A DNA stretch of 64,000 bases from CAVZMO01 sp963776195 (GTDB lineage Bacteria > Nitrospirota > Thermodesulfovibrionia > Thermodesulfovibrionales > SM23-35), in assembly GCA_963776195.1 (NCBI GenBank), contig CAVZMO010000039.1:1-64000 (forward strand). Direction: 5' to 3'. Each line of letters opens with the position of its first letter. Position 1 is the stretch's first letter. Made by a program: the position numbers and the translations under genes. Shown here piece after piece: positions 34,053 to 42,481 of this stretch. The notes under the pieces were generated by a model. That model did no database searches, was not told the DNA's origin, and saw nothing but the letters and a program-made list of their open reading frames with translations.

Positions 34053-34272
34053 ACCATGCCTCCGTTATTGTGTTTCTGTTGGTTCTTACTATTTCCCCTA
34101 TTGTATTGAGTTCTTTTGGAACAAAACCATGATTGCTTGTCAATACAACTGGTTCCAGCCAGAATTTACAAACCATATTCTCTCTTTGAACATGCACATG
34201 CATTTGCTCATTACAATCGAAGCTGTAAAAGAAAAAACGATATGGTCCCGAAATATTCTTTATTGTCGGCAT
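34015..34272 (-). CDS. DUF4160 domain protein
   Basis: An 85-residue protein with the DUF4160 motif RFFFYSFDCNEQMHVHVQREN and a C-terminal helix ending in an Arg-rich stretch. It is the first gene of a two-gene unit with DUF2442 and overlaps it by 38 nt, so the products are probably made together. Possible toxin or RNA-binding partner; no function is established. Confidence 0.8.
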   Translation of the reverse strand: MPTIKNISGPYRFFFYSFDCNEQMHVHVQRENMVCKFWLEPVVLTSNHGFVPKELNTIGEIVRTNRNTITEAWYEHCGKTTRSKN

Positions 34273-34346
34273 CTCAATAACTACTGAATTATAAACGGAT
34301 AACTCGGCATCTGTCTATATTCGTTTTTATTACGGCCAACAATGAT

Positions 34347-34495
34347 TATACCAACTTGGTTTTTTTCGGGTTCTTGAAAGAATATAGCATAGTAGGGAAT
34401 GGCTTGAAAGAAAAATTTGTTATAAAAATCAATATGTCTGATGAAAGGTTCGTTGGTTTTTACTCCTTATTATCATGATATGCCAAGTTGGTATA
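34347..34495. repeat. MITE-like element with 13-bp terminal inverted repeats
   Basis: TATACCAACTTGG at 34347-34359 is exactly complementary to 34483-34495, giving a 149-bp AT-rich unit without a gene. It fills the middle of the 336-nt gap 34273-34608. Size, terminal repeats and TA-rich tips are typical of miniature inverted-repeat elements. The rest of the gap shows nothing recognisable. Confidence 0.55.
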
Positions 34496-34608
34496 TTATA
34501 GGAAATTTGTCCATATTGATTTTCGAGAGAACTTAACAGCCCTCAACGCACTGCTTCCCGAGCGTAGTTACAGGAAGAACTTATCTCTTCATCCCGTAAA
34601 ACCTCACC

Positions 34609-34902
34609 TCATCCTGTCTTCTTTTTCGGTGGGCTTTTCTTCATTTTTGTCTGTGAACTGCTTTCTGAAGTCTTCTTGGATGTTTTCAATGTTTTGGGTT
34701 CGGTTTTGCCTGATGCCTTCTTCTCTTTTGTAGAACCGATAAAATTAGCATCCTGCTCTATTTTCCTTGCGTGCATCTCCATGACAATCTTTTCTGCGGC
34801 CAACCAATTCTCTAATTCATACCCGTACATCCTGCCACTGTTTTCAAAGAGTTCATACGCAACCTTTGCAATCTCGTCACGAATATTCTTTTTCTGTGAC
34901 AT
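34609..34902 (-). CDS. DUF2934 domain protein
   Basis: A 97-residue protein. The first 45 residues match DUF2934 (IAKVAYELFENSGRMYGYEL, then NWLAAEKIV). The C-terminal half is a low-complexity Lys/Ser/Thr tail ending SPPKKKTG, reminiscent of nucleic-acid-binding tails. Function of the family is unknown. It stands alone in the accessory stretch; GAGGAGGGACC precedes the ATG. Confidence 0.8.
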   Translation of the reverse strand: MSQKKNIRDEIAKVAYELFENSGRMYGYELENWLAAEKIVMEMHARKIEQDANFIGSTKEKKASGKTEPKTLKTSKKTSESSSQTKMKKSPPKKKTG

Positions 34903-35054
34903 TCAGGTCCCTCCTCTTTTATAAAAAAATATATTACTGGTTGAAATATACACTTTTGGGGTAGAGCTTTCAAGTATGGATAACAGGAAGGCAGTTTCAG
35001 TTTCCGATCTATAGCAGAGAAATCAGGCCTCTTCAGGCCTTTCTTGAACCGCGA

Positions 35055-35636
35055 TCATACCTTTAATTGCAGATTGATAAAGTCTGCGATTTCTTGGAGC
35101 TCATCGCTGGTGAACTTAAGGGAGATTTTTGATTTTTTTTCTTCGATCATCCTATCCACCTGATCAATCACCCCTGCTATGTCTGTTGTTGCAAGGCTGA
35201 TTTTTCTCGTTGTCTTTTCATTGCCGGTCTTTTGATACAGAAATTCCAATAAGTCCTCTACATCTTCTAGAGATAATTTCAACCTGAAAGATCGAAGTGC
35301 CGGCGTGCCAATGGATATACAGCTATCTGCACTAGAAAAGGTAAACAACCAAGAATCGATCTCTTTTATCACTTCCTCATGAGGCGTACTGCTCGTCGAG
35401 TCAGGTCTTTTAGGAGCTTGTAAATCATGACTTTCCTGTAGCCCCTGTAACGATGGAGTATGATCACTTATGCAATTCAAGGGGCTATCGGGACACTCTT
35501 CACCCCCTTCTGAAACACGCTGATAGTCCTTTAGTCCATTTTTGATGAGAATACTCCCGTTGCTGGAGTAGCCGCATGCGCAATTGTTGAAAGTCTCATA
35601 ATTTTGGCGACCACATGATGGACATTTCCAGGACAT
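35055..35636 (-). CDS. hypothetical protein with N-terminal zinc ribbon
   Basis: A 193-residue protein. Residues 4-21 carry CPSC and CAC pairs like a RanBP2 or rubredoxin-type zinc ribbon (WKCPSCGRQNYETFNNCACG). The middle is a low-complexity linker with many Ser/Pro/Asp, and the C-terminal 100 residues are predicted helical with no family I recognise. AAGGAGG lies upstream of the ATG. It is followed on its 5' side by the histidine kinase gene (107-nt gap), so they may share a transcript. Confidence 0.6.
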   Translation of the reverse strand: MSWKCPSCGRQNYETFNNCACGYSSNGSILIKNGLKDYQRVSEGGEECPDSPLNCISDHTPSLQGLQESHDLQAPKRPDSTSSTPHEEVIKEIDSWLFTFSSADSCISIGTPALRSFRLKLSLEDVEDLLEFLYQKTGNEKTTRKISLATTDIAGVIDQVDRMIEEKKSKISLKFTSDELQEIADFINLQLKV

Positions 35637-35742
35637 AACAATCCTCCTTGATGGTTCAGTTACTTACATGCTGCCATCCTTCAGAAAAGATTAATGTGAT
35701 GACGATCACAAAACATCTTAGAATAATTAGGGACGGATCCGA

Positions 35743-37320
35743 CTATCGCTGAGGCAGGCTGGAGAGCGTTACTCTACTTCTGCTTTTTATATGGGGTCTC
35801 AGTGGCGCAATCAGGGTAAAATGAGCTCCATGACCAAGTTTAGATTCAACCTTGAATTGTCCACCTAAATATTTCAATCGTTCGTTAATGCTGAAAAGTC
35901 CAAAAACACCCTTTTCACTTATATAAGCGTCAGGTTTTAAGATATCAAACCCGATACCGTCGTCATACACATCTATTAGAATATGGTTATAATCTCTATG
36001 CACTGACACTTTTATATTCCGAGCCTGTGCGTGCTTGATAGCATTAATCAATAATTCCCGTACCGAGTTGTAAAGAAAAATACGGGTTTCATCATCTGTT
36101 GGTTTAGGTTTCTGATCGTCCTCAAAGTGGAACATTATGCCATGCTGTTTTTGAATATGTTCTCCGAGCCATGTCAGCGCAGCTTCCAACCCCCGTTCAT
36201 AAAGAATTGGCGTGCTTAACTCAAATTTCAGTGATTTAGTGTGCTGGATAGTTTGCTCAATCACATCCTGAATTTCATTTAAGGAATCTTTTATATCATG
36301 TACAGATGCGAATTCCTTTAGTTTAATCAATTTGTTTCTGCAGTAACCCAGAGACTGACCAAGGTGGTCTTGCAAGTCCATTATGATTTGTCGTCTCTCT
36401 TTTTCTTCAACCAATGACAATTCTAATGCAAGGGAACGAAGTCTTTCCTGATAAAAAAGGAGTTCTTCCTGTACCTGCTTGAGCGCAGTGATATCAGTAA
36501 ATATTCCGAAACTACCACTAAATTGACCCTTTTCATCAAAAATAGGGCTTGGTGCGACTAATGTATGGACCTTTTTGCCATCTTTTCTTTTCAAAATAAG
36601 TTGATATGGTGTAACATTCCCTTTCATTCGATCAGACCAATGTTTTCTTAATATTTTCTGATTTTCTTTGTCTAATAATGTTGTTTCATGAGAACCAAGG
36701 AGTTCTTCTCCGCTGTATCCAATCATGTTACAAAATTGATTATTAACAAAAGTAATGATACCTTTTTGGTCTACGACCGACAAACCCTCATTCATCGTCT
36801 CTATCATCATGCGATGTTGCTCTTCGCTTTTCCGCAAAGCCTCCTCTATCCGCTTCCGTTCAGTGACATCCTGCGCTATTCCTTGTATTGCATAAGGTGT
36901 ACCTTCACGATAAATGAGGGTGGCTATTACCTCCAACCAGACATGACCTCCATTCTTTTCCCTGACTTTGTATGTTATGGGGTTTTTCAGATAACCACTC
37001 TGTTTAATCTCTTCTATGGTTTTAAAGGCATTGAACAATTGATCTTTGTAAAGCAGGGATGAAATATTAAGAGAAGCTATCTCCTTTTTTGTATATCCCA
37101 ATAGTTTCAAAGCGGTTTTATTTGCATCCAGAAACTTCCCTTCAAGATCATGAACATAAACACAAGAAAAAGCACTATCAAAAAGTGCATCATATCTTGA
37201 TTGAGTTTCCTTAAGTATTTTTTCCATCTGATCATATTTAGCTTCAAATTGTTTCAATCGGTGAAGAAGTTCCTCCGATTTGAGCGCTGGTTCATTTTTT
37301 GATCTATCTTTATTTTTCAT
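35743..37320 (-). CDS. PAS-PAS sensor histidine kinase (NarX-type) lacking the H-box His
   Basis: A 525-residue soluble sensor kinase. An N-terminal coiled coil (about 10-40) is followed by PAS1 (about 41-155, ending DVTERKRIEE), PAS2 (about 165-280) and a HisKA_3 dimerisation domain (about 295-370). The HATPase domain follows (about 405-510) with N-box RELLINAIKHA, G1 DDGIGFD and a weak G2 GVFGLFS. No membrane segment is seen. The normal phospho-acceptor motif LHD reads LQD here, with Gln at position 317. No response regulator gene is adjacent. The gap 37321-37662 on its 5' side holds no gene. Confidence 0.85.
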   Translation of the reverse strand: MKNKDRSKNEPALKSEELLHRLKQFEAKYDQMEKILKETQSRYDALFDSAFSCVYVHDLEGKFLDANKTALKLLGYTKKEIASLNISSLLYKDQLFNAFKTIEEIKQSGYLKNPITYKVREKNGGHVWLEVIATLIYREGTPYAIQGIAQDVTERKRIEEALRKSEEQHRMMIETMNEGLSVVDQKGIITFVNNQFCNMIGYSGEELLGSHETTLLDKENQKILRKHWSDRMKGNVTPYQLILKRKDGKKVHTLVAPSPIFDEKGQFSGSFGIFTDITALKQVQEELLFYQERLRSLALELSLVEEKERRQIIMDLQDHLGQSLGYCRNKLIKLKEFASVHDIKDSLNEIQDVIEQTIQHTKSLKFELSTPILYERGLEAALTWLGEHIQKQHGIMFHFEDDQKPKPTDDETRIFLYNSVRELLINAIKHAQARNIKVSVHRDYNHILIDVYDDGIGFDILKPDAYISEKGVFGLFSINERLKYLGGQFKVESKLGHGAHFTLIAPLRPHIKSRSRVTLSSLPQR

Positions 37321-37662
37321 CTTATGAACTTATAAGCCGCTTATCGCTTATTATTAGTAGAAATATACAATATTCTTGTCAATTTATCTTCTAAGGATTT
37401 CAGGAAGAACACATCGGATGTGTCGGAAATCTTCATAAGTCCTTTATTCCTAATCGATGGGAACATAATGCGGCATGTCCGGCATAACAAAACTTATCTG
37501 TCACATGTCAGGAAATTAAGGGAAAATGGTCCGGGAAATTGTCGAAAGGCAAGAATACAGGGCCGTCACAAGGTATCTCTGCCTTAATCTCTTAGTTTTA
37601 CAGCGTCCGGGCGATACCTCATTATCTCTAATCCTTTATCCATGATGGGGTTTCAGCCTCTT
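37321..37662. other. gene-free intergenic region
   Basis: 342 nt between the histidine kinase and the FTR-type gene, marking the right end of the accessory stretch. I see no gene, repeat or strong hairpin in it. Confidence 0.5.
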
Positions 37663-37986
37663 TCAATCCCGAACCGGTCTCCTTTCAGGTACTTTCACAT
37701 GTTTAATCTTTTCTTCGTTCCATTCTTTTGAAACATAAAGCTTGCAGTAACAACTTCCATATTCTTTTATGTCAGGATCCCTATAGGCACAGGGGCATAT
37801 TATGTCGGCATCCTTTTCTTTTATTCCTGTTGCGAGACGGCAGGGGCATGAACGATAACCATAACGGGCCTCGTTCGCAAGCAGCCCTTCGAGTATCTCT
37901 AAGACATATTCTTTATCCTTATTGAGAAGGACCCCCTGTGAACCGGCGTATTTGCTCAGGATATCGAAGAGCTTCTCGGGGTTCAT
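37663..37986 (-). CDS. ferredoxin-thioredoxin reductase catalytic-type protein
   Basis: A 107-residue protein of the FTR beta family. The Cys pattern CPC-(16)-CPC-(8)-CYC holds the [4Fe-4S] cluster and the redox-active disulfide. It is thought to pass electrons from ferredoxin to a thiol partner; non-photosynthetic anaerobes carry such proteins. It starts 1 nt after the glutaredoxin gene stops and so is co-translated with it, which makes that glutaredoxin its likely partner. The variable FTR alpha chain is not seen nearby. Confidence 0.9.
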   Translation of the reverse strand: MNPEKLFDILSKYAGSQGVLLNKDKEYVLEILEGLLANEARYGYRSCPCRLATGIKEKDADIICPCAYRDPDIKEYGSCYCKLYVSKEWNEEKIKHVKVPERRPVRD

Positions 37987-37987
37987 T

Positions 37988-38251
37988 TTATATATTCAGC
38001 GCCTCCCTGAGTGCTTCTTCGTCAAGACCCAATATCACTTCTTCTATCACCAGGGTAGGATAAGTGGCCGCAGGATTATATCTCTTGATTTCTTTCGAAG
38101 TCACCCACTGTTCTCCGCTGTCGAGGAGATCCACTTCTATCAATTCGTATTTTATATTGTTTTCATCCAGGAATTTCTTAAGCCTTTTGCATTCAGGACA
38201 TGTACTGAGGGCATAAAGTCTCACCTGCTTTTTCTGATCTTCCACAGTCAC
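37988..38251 (-). CDS. glutaredoxin family protein
   Basis: An 87-residue thioredoxin-fold protein. The redox motif is CPECKRLKKF (about 19-22), a dithiol CPEC, with a cis-Pro region TYPTLVI and the C-terminal VILGLDEEAL. It is flanked by the FTR-type gene (1-nt gap) and the 117-residue unknown (2-nt gap), giving a tight three-gene unit for thiol redox transfer. Confidence 0.9.
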   Translation of the reverse strand: MTVEDQKKQVRLYALSTCPECKRLKKFLDENNIKYELIEVDLLDSGEQWVTSKEIKRYNPAATYPTLVIEEVILGLDEEALREALNI

Positions 38252-38253
38252 TC

Positions 38254-38607
38254 CTATGCGGTACCTGCCGGACCGTGTGGATTGTTCATCCTATATATCC
38301 CGGCAGCACTTATTTCAACGTCTTCAAGCATCTCGGCATTGGCTTTATCGATTGTATCGATCGAAATCTGCAAGGTATCGGCAAGATGCTGTAAGGAAAG
38401 CCCCTTGTTGTAGTGTGTGTCCGCTATCATTATCTTGAGAGCGTCGTCTATTATGAACTCCTTTAATTGCTCATCTTTAACGATGACGGCGCTGCAAGAT
38501 TCGTGGAAGGTCAAGCCTTCTTCCAAGCCCTCCATGATTTTGTCCATGGCCTCATGATAAATTTTAGTTTCTTCTTCCGTATATTCCTTGTACGTGAAAT
38601 CTTCCAT
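38254..38607 (-). CDS. hypothetical protein, first gene of the FTR/glutaredoxin unit
   Basis: A 117-residue acidic helical protein with no family I recognise. A segment near residue 66-95 (GLSLQHLADTLQISIDTIDKA) resembles a helix-turn-helix. It ends two bases before the glutaredoxin start, and AAAGGGG lies before its ATG. Conserved context with redox proteins suggests a role in the same pathway, but no activity can be assigned. Confidence 0.6.
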   Translation of the reverse strand: MEDFTYKEYTEEETKIYHEAMDKIMEGLEEGLTFHESCSAVIVKDEQLKEFIIDDALKIMIADTHYNKGLSLQHLADTLQISIDTIDKANAEMLEDVEISAAGIYRMNNPHGPAGTA

Positions 38608-38664
38608 AGATCCCCTTTTTTAGGATTTAAATTAACATATAAGAGAGGTCTTTATCCATGGTAC

Positions 38665-38670
38665 TATAAT
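38665..38670 (+). promoter_or_regulatory. -10 box of methyltransferase gene, leaderless-type
   Basis: A perfect TATAAT lies 4 nt before the ATG at 38675, with no Shine-Dalgarno. The -35 is not clear. Confidence 0.4.
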
Positions 38671-38674
38671 AACA

Positions 38675-39301
38675 ATGGACCCCTTGGGCAAGAAAGAACT
38701 TTTATCCTTCTATAATAGACATTTGAAAGATTTCGGCGATTCTCCACAGGCTGTGAGGTGGACCCCGGAGGGCCAACGCCGCAGATACGAAACCCTTCTT
38801 CAGATATCCGAAGATCTTCCGGGAAAAAGAATCCTTGATTTTGGCTGCGGCAAAGGTGATTTTTACGGGTTCATAAAAGAAAAGGGGATTTCCGTAAATT
38901 ACTGCGGCATCGATATCAATGAGAATCTGATCGAATTGGCTAAAAAGAAATACCCTGAGGCAGAGTTCGTTTCCATGGACATAGAGGAGGCGGAGATGGG
39001 ACAAAGGTTTGACATTATTTTTGTCTGCGGGGTATTCAACCTCAGGATCGCAGGCATTGAGGAGTCGATGAAGGATGTGTTAAAAAAACTCTTCAGCCTA
39101 TTATGCAGGGAGTCCCTTCATGTGAATTTCTTAACCTACTATGTGCCTCAGCGGAATGTCGAATTATTTTACGTGAAGCCCGAAGATATAGTCCGGTTCG
39201 CCGTCACCGAGCTTTCAGGGGCTGTGACGTTGAGGCATATGAAAGAGGATATTTTCCTGTCAATCTACAGGACAGATTTTGGGCGTAAGCTGAGCGCATA
39301 G
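38675..39301 (+). CDS. class I SAM-dependent methyltransferase
   Basis: A 208-residue Rossmann-fold methyltransferase. Motif I is ILDFGCGKGDFYGF (about 53-66), the acidic residue that binds the ribose is in CGIDINENLI, and post-I FVSMDIEEAEM follows. It has no strong marker for a substrate. The ATG is preceded closely by TATAAT, so it is probably leaderless. It is divergent from the FTR unit. Confidence 0.8.
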   Translation: MDPLGKKELLSFYNRHLKDFGDSPQAVRWTPEGQRRRYETLLQISEDLPGKRILDFGCGKGDFYGFIKEKGISVNYCGIDINENLIELAKKKYPEAEFVSMDIEEAEMGQRFDIIFVCGVFNLRIAGIEESMKDVLKKLFSLLCRESLHVNFLTYYVPQRNVELFYVKPEDIVRFAVTELSGAVTLRHMKEDIFLSIYRTDFGRKLSA

Positions 39302-39454
39302 TAACTTCCCGAAAAAATTCATCTTTTCCTCAAAACGGGGAATAGTTTATTATAAATGATAAGAAAGACATCAAAATAGAATTGGCATGGGTATTGTTAA
39401 TTGCTGCAAATTGATACCCTGATCGGATTCTAATACTGAAAGGAGGTGATTTGA

Positions 39455-39844
39455 TTGAAGAAAGCAATAGCGGTTGTTATCTCGGTCCTTTTCGTCCTCA
39501 GTTTTGCCGGACCGACCTTTGCGCGTATGGGTATGAAAAGGGCGATTGGGGATTCACCGGTCAAAGACGCTCAGGGAGAAATTCAAGCTGTCGATCAGAA
39601 AGCCAAAACAATTACCGTAAAGGCCATGAGAGGCCCGCTCACAGCTACCGCCGATGAAAAAACCGTCGTGAAACTGGGCAAAGAAATGAAGCCCTTCTCC
39701 GATTTGAAGGTCGGTGACAAGGTGGTAGTCACATATGAAGTGGGTGAGGGAAAGAATATCGCGAAGACTATAGTTATCTCTCCCCCTGTGGTGGCGCCTG
39801 CCGAGAAAAAAGACGAGCCTAAAAAGCCTGAAGAGAAGAAGTAA
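39455..39844 (+). CDS. small secreted protein, OB-like fold
   Basis: A 129-residue protein with a signal peptide (1-22, ending PTFA). The mature part is beta-rich (GEIQAVDQKAKTITVKAMRG, then LKVGDKVVVTYEVGEGKNI), as in DUF5666-like metal or copper-related secreted proteins. A Lys/Glu/Pro tail (EKKDEPKKPEEKK) ends it. The start is TTG after AAAGGAGGTG. A strong bidirectional terminator follows. Confidence 0.7.
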   Translation: MKKAIAVVISVLFVLSFAGPTFARMGMKRAIGDSPVKDAQGEIQAVDQKAKTITVKAMRGPLTATADEKTVVKLGKEMKPFSDLKVGDKVVVTYEVGEGKNIAKTIVISPPVVAPAEKKDEPKKPEEKK

Positions 39845-39866
39845 TCTCTGCCCAAAAGGGTTATCT

Positions 39867-39904
39867 AACGGGTTCAAGTTTATAAACTTGAACCCGTTTT
39901 TTTT
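39867..39904. terminator. bidirectional intrinsic terminator
   Basis: A perfect 14-bp stem, AACGGGTTCAAGTT with TATA loop, followed by eight T. It lies between the secreted protein gene (plus) and the convergent cytochrome b gene (minus) and could serve both. Confidence 0.85.
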
Positions 39905-39924
39905 ATGGTATCGGAATTTATTCT

Positions 39925-40593
39925 CTAGTGGCTGTGACCGTGTTCTTCGCTCTGAGCATGTTCTCCGCCGTGGCCGTGCTCTTCTTCCCATCCGGAAAAC
40001 ATGGCGATAATATGTGCCATCGGGGTGTGTCCTAATGTGGCAAGATAGAAATGGACGATGATAAAGGCGCTGAAGAATATCCAGAGAAACACATGGATCA
40101 TATCAGCTATCTGTACCCCTCCTGTGAGATTAACGAACGTGCCGAAGAGATGGGGGTCCCAGAGGAACAGGCCGGTTATGATCTGGACCGGTATAAGTGC
40201 CACCATAATCATGAGGTAGGACACCTGCTGCATGGGGTTAAACTTGTTGTCCGGCGTCGAGTGATGGGGGTTCTCATCTCCGACCATGATGCCCCAACCA
40301 TAAAATTTGGCCTGGTTCAGGGCTTTCTTTGCGTACTCTATCGGGTGGTTGACAGGCGGAATATATATCTTGATCTTGAACGTGAGGAGGTAATAGAAAA
40401 GCCAGATGAAATAATTTGCCAGGAGAATGAATCCCAGCCAACTGTGGATCTTAACTGCGGTCCCGAAAGAAAACAGGTGCAGAACATTGCCGAACCTGAT
40501 CTGGGCGCCCGTGACGATCAGGATGATAAACCCTAACGCATTTACCCAGTGCCAGATCCTTATCGGTAGCGGATGAAGATATATCTTATTCAT
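39925..40593 (-). CDS. membrane cytochrome b (b561/hydrogenase-gamma type)
   Basis: A 222-residue di-heme cytochrome b of the type found in hydrogenases, formate dehydrogenases and thiosulfate reductases. Four membrane segments carry candidate heme-ligand His residues in HPLPIRIWHW, VKIHSWLGF and MIHVFLW/IIVHFYL. The C-terminal tail is His/Glu-rich (EEHGHGGEHAQ), possibly metal-binding. The start overlaps the stop of the 13-heme cytochrome by one base. Together they could link the quinone pool to a periplasmic c-heme chain. Confidence 0.85.
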   Translation of the reverse strand: MNKIYLHPLPIRIWHWVNALGFIILIVTGAQIRFGNVLHLFSFGTAVKIHSWLGFILLANYFIWLFYYLLTFKIKIYIPPVNHPIEYAKKALNQAKFYGWGIMVGDENPHHSTPDNKFNPMQQVSYLMIMVALIPVQIITGLFLWDPHLFGTFVNLTGGVQIADMIHVFLWIFFSAFIIVHFYLATLGHTPMAHIIAMFSGWEEEHGHGGEHAQSEEHGHSH

Positions 40594-42344
40594 TATTTCT
40601 TACCTCCCTTTCCCATCCTTCTCAGTGCCCTGATCGGTGAAGTTATGATTCTCAAGCTGATGTGCCCTATCGGTACGGCTATCCCGCCGATCAGTGCAAC
40701 AATAAAGAGGATATCGAAGAGTTTAATGTTCGTGCTGCCGAGGGCATAAAATTTACTTGCCGGTATTATCGAGTATACAGAGTTAAGTACATCTCTTTTC
40801 GCGTTCAGGAGTTTGGGTTTTCCTTCAGCCTTTTTGATAACGATAAAGATGTCCTTGAAGAACTCGGCATCCGGATGATGGCATTTCGCACAGTCTTTTG
40901 ACGCTTCCGTCTTGCCGCCCAGCAGATGCGCTTCAGTCGCCTTTTGTACGTCCATTTTACCCATGAAGATTGCGGTTTTACCCTTCTTGAACAAGTGTGC
41001 GAACAACTCCCACATTTCCTCTGCATCGACCAGCCCGTCACCATTTAGATCAATCTTTGCCGTTAATCCATTGGAATCCGTCTCAAAGATCTCCATCAGA
41101 TCTTCTTCGGACAGGGGCTCCCCTTTTTTTCTGTCGTAAAGACTGAGGTAAATCGCACGGTCTGCGCCGGGAGAATGGCATGCTGCACAGGATACGACAT
41201 CAAAGTGGGCATCCGCAAAGGAAGGTAATGCAAGCGGAGGATTCGAGAGCCACTTATTATGGACCTTTCCCATGTTTTTGTGGCACTTGAGACAACCTTC
41301 CTTTATCCTGGTCGTCATCCCGGACGCAACGTCGTGTGCGCTGTGGCAGGATGAACAGGTCGGGGCTTTCTCGTCCCCTTTCTTCCATGCCTTACCGTGC
41401 ATGCTCGCTTCGTATGAGGAGTTCATATCACTGTGGCACCTATTGCAGGATTTAATCCCGATATTCCTGTCTTTCTTTACGCTGGCTGCAGAGTGATCGC
41501 CGTGGCAGTCGGTGCAGGCGGGCGCTTTTGAATTTCCGCCTTTGAGCTGATCGAGATGTACACTCACTTTATACAGTTTGTATACTTTTTCGTGGCATTT
41601 CCAGCAATTTTCGGCGGTTGCTATCGAGAAAGCCCTTCTGCTGTTGAAAGATCTCATGGGATGTTCCGTCGTCGAAAATCCCTTGTGGCAATCAGTGCAT
41701 TTCAGTGTCCCATGCACGGAGTTTCTTATGAGCACTTCATCCACGGAAACAGAGAGGGTTTCTCCGTTTTTCATTGACATGCTGAGTTTTCTGCTGTGGC
41801 AGGTCATACAATACTGATTTTCCTTCACTCCGGTCTTCTGCACGGCCGCGGCCATAATATAATGAGAACCGTGACATTCAAGACACGTACCTTTTGCGGC
41901 CAGAGAACTGTGGATCGGCAGCCTCTTTCTGAATTGCTCGGAAGTGTGGCAGACCGAACAATTCCTGGATAAATTCGCAGCATACTCCTTTTTGCTCTTT
42001 ATCTTTTTAACTACGGGGTGGTTGTCCATACTAATATCCGGATGGCATCCCGAGCATCCTGTCTTGCCGTGGACGGACTTGGCGAAGTCGCTGCCGTTTA
42101 TATAGAGGGATAGGGTTTCCTTATTCATAAGTTTCATCTTTAATGTTTTATCGGAGTGGCAAGCCAGACACAATTGAGTGTCGGACGAAGCGACACCTTT
42201 AGCGGCACTGACATATATGGGGAAGGTCATAAAGGCAATCAACAAAAATATCGATAGTGATCTTTCTATTATCCATAAAACCCCCTGCAAGTTAATCAAA
42301 ATTTTATGACGTAAATTTATAGCATATCTCATCATATATTGCAA
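40593..42344 (-). CDS. 13-heme c-type cytochrome with EF-hand and membrane anchors
   Basis: A 583-residue protein with an N-terminal signal or anchor segment (about 22-46), 13 CXXCH motifs at Cys 59, 97, 129, 154, 179, 216, 247, 277, 300, 330, 351, 386 and 485, and a C-terminal membrane helix (about 541-562). Between hemes 12 and 13 lies a canonical EF-hand loop, DLNGDGLVDAEE (432-443), a probable Ca2+ site. Most of the chain is periplasmic. Heme arrangement resembles decaheme-like modules used in extracellular or periplasmic electron transfer. The start is uncertain: TTG at 42344, or ATG at the fourth or fifth codon. Confidence 0.85.
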   Translation of the reverse strand: MQYMMRYAINLRHKILINLQGVLWIIERSLSIFLLIAFMTFPIYVSAAKGVASSDTQLCLACHSDKTLKMKLMNKETLSLYINGSDFAKSVHGKTGCSGCHPDISMDNHPVVKKIKSKKEYAANLSRNCSVCHTSEQFRKRLPIHSSLAAKGTCLECHGSHYIMAAAVQKTGVKENQYCMTCHSRKLSMSMKNGETLSVSVDEVLIRNSVHGTLKCTDCHKGFSTTEHPMRSFNSRRAFSIATAENCWKCHEKVYKLYKVSVHLDQLKGGNSKAPACTDCHGDHSAASVKKDRNIGIKSCNRCHSDMNSSYEASMHGKAWKKGDEKAPTCSSCHSAHDVASGMTTRIKEGCLKCHKNMGKVHNKWLSNPPLALPSFADAHFDVVSCAACHSPGADRAIYLSLYDRKKGEPLSEEDLMEIFETDSNGLTAKIDLNGDGLVDAEEMWELFAHLFKKGKTAIFMGKMDVQKATEAHLLGGKTEASKDCAKCHHPDAEFFKDIFIVIKKAEGKPKLLNAKRDVLNSVYSIIPASKFYALGSTNIKLFDILFIVALIGGIAVPIGHISLRIITSPIRALRRMGKGGKK

Positions 42345-42481
42345 GCAAGAACTATCTTTTTAGCGTGAGACAAAGGGAATATTGTCCAACATAAAATAAT
42401 CGGTTATTATAGAAGGAAATATCCGGCGTATATCTTGACGTGAAATTCAGAAATGCTCTGAAGGCATAAAGGCAACCGCGA

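Noticed and set aside
29345..37320. Defence island
   Set aside because: No restriction, Abi, CRISPR, CBASS or similar genes were recognised among the accessory genes.
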